From positions 310,001 to 374,000 of the forward strand of contig NZ_JAFCNB010000002.1 in NCBI RefSeq assembly GCF_017896165.1: a DNA stretch of 64,000 bases, read 5' to 3'. The position numbers and the translations under genes are program-made. Below, piece after piece: positions 63,977 to 64,000 of the stretch. How positions within the stretch are numbered: the first letter of the stretch is position 1; each line of letters opens with the position of its first letter. The stretch comes from Microbispora oryzae (GTDB taxonomy: Bacteria > Actinomycetota > Actinomycetes > Streptosporangiales > Streptosporangiaceae). A model generated the notes under the pieces. The model searched no databases. It was not told the origin of the DNA and saw only the letters and a list, made by a program, of their open reading frames with translations.

Positions 63977-64000
63977 GGCGCTCCTCGTGGGACGGACGGA

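Overview
The window is about 64 kb of very GC-rich DNA with short intergenic gaps, frequent 4-base start/stop overlaps, GTG starts and actinobacterial families throughout (DUF6328, DUF6458, GPGG small membrane protein, DUF222-HNH, SecA2-type ATPase, REC-oxidoreductase fusions, NB-ARC regulators). This fits a chromosome of a filamentous actinomycete, most likely Streptosporangiaceae or a near relative. The family placement is inference; actinobacterial origin is firm. I annotate 63 protein genes, three identical tRNA-Lys(CTT) genes and a set of regulatory sites, terminators and repeats. No rRNA, CRISPR, transposase or integrase was seen.

Layout. 0-1.4 kb: a sensor kinase cut by the window edge, then tRNA-Lys copy 1. 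1.7-6.9 kb: a NERD protein, then a TetR regulator convergent with a small-molecule kinase/acyl-CoA dehydrogenase operon; both promoters carry almost the same palindrome. A DMT exporter and a VOC protein follow. 7-13 kb: export and polysaccharide genes (SecA2-type ATPase, a CBM2 protein, a double-psi-barrel-like protein with a probable frameshift, and a CBM2-GH5 cellulase). 13-17.4 kb: an orphan LanC-like cyclase, a PPOX flavoprotein and zinc alcohol dehydrogenase behind a DosR-like box, and a CBS protein. 17.6-21.9 kb: a receiver/flavin-oxidoreductase fusion overlapping a cNMP-domain histidine kinase, then NAD kinase and a His-rich metal binder. 22-27.4 kb: mixed metabolism and regulators.

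27.8-38.4 kb is the most coherent block: nucleotidyltransferase, DUF1360, DUF6328, GPGG protein, BON plus metallophosphoesterase, GT4, GT9 plus topoisomerase IB, SDR, transketolase and DUF6458. Eight start regions here carry a GTT(T/C/A)-N14/15-GG(G/A)(T/C)AG promoter like those of sigma-B/sigma-F stress factors, often 9-10 nt before the start codon and in three divergent pairs. An RsbW-like ATPase lies directly beside the block (38.4 kb) and carries a perfect CelR-type cellobiose box in its own leader. A MEDS-STAS protein lies at 45.4 kb.

39-51 kb: aldose epimerase, a GT4-SGNH-GT4 cell-envelope operon, a P450 with an altered haem loop, a drug-resistance-type short UvrA, and an MFS pump with its TetR regulator. 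51.4-55.5 kb has visibly lower GC and looks like an island: secreted beta-trefoil lectin, Cys-rich secreted protein and a large XRE-NB-ARC-TPR regulator, bounded by an intact tRNA-Lys on one side and a decayed tRNA-Lys-like fragment with its terminator on the other. 55.6-64 kb: the second double-psi-barrel-like protein, a gene-free 1.2-kb stretch with 15-bp tandem repeats, OsmC, a DUF222-HNH nuclease, a methyltransferase, a complete two-component system and an oxidoreductase.

A recurring theme is short tandem repeats (mostly an 11-bp unit) just 3' of stop codons at unrelated loci. All assignments come from reading the sequence; no database search was run.
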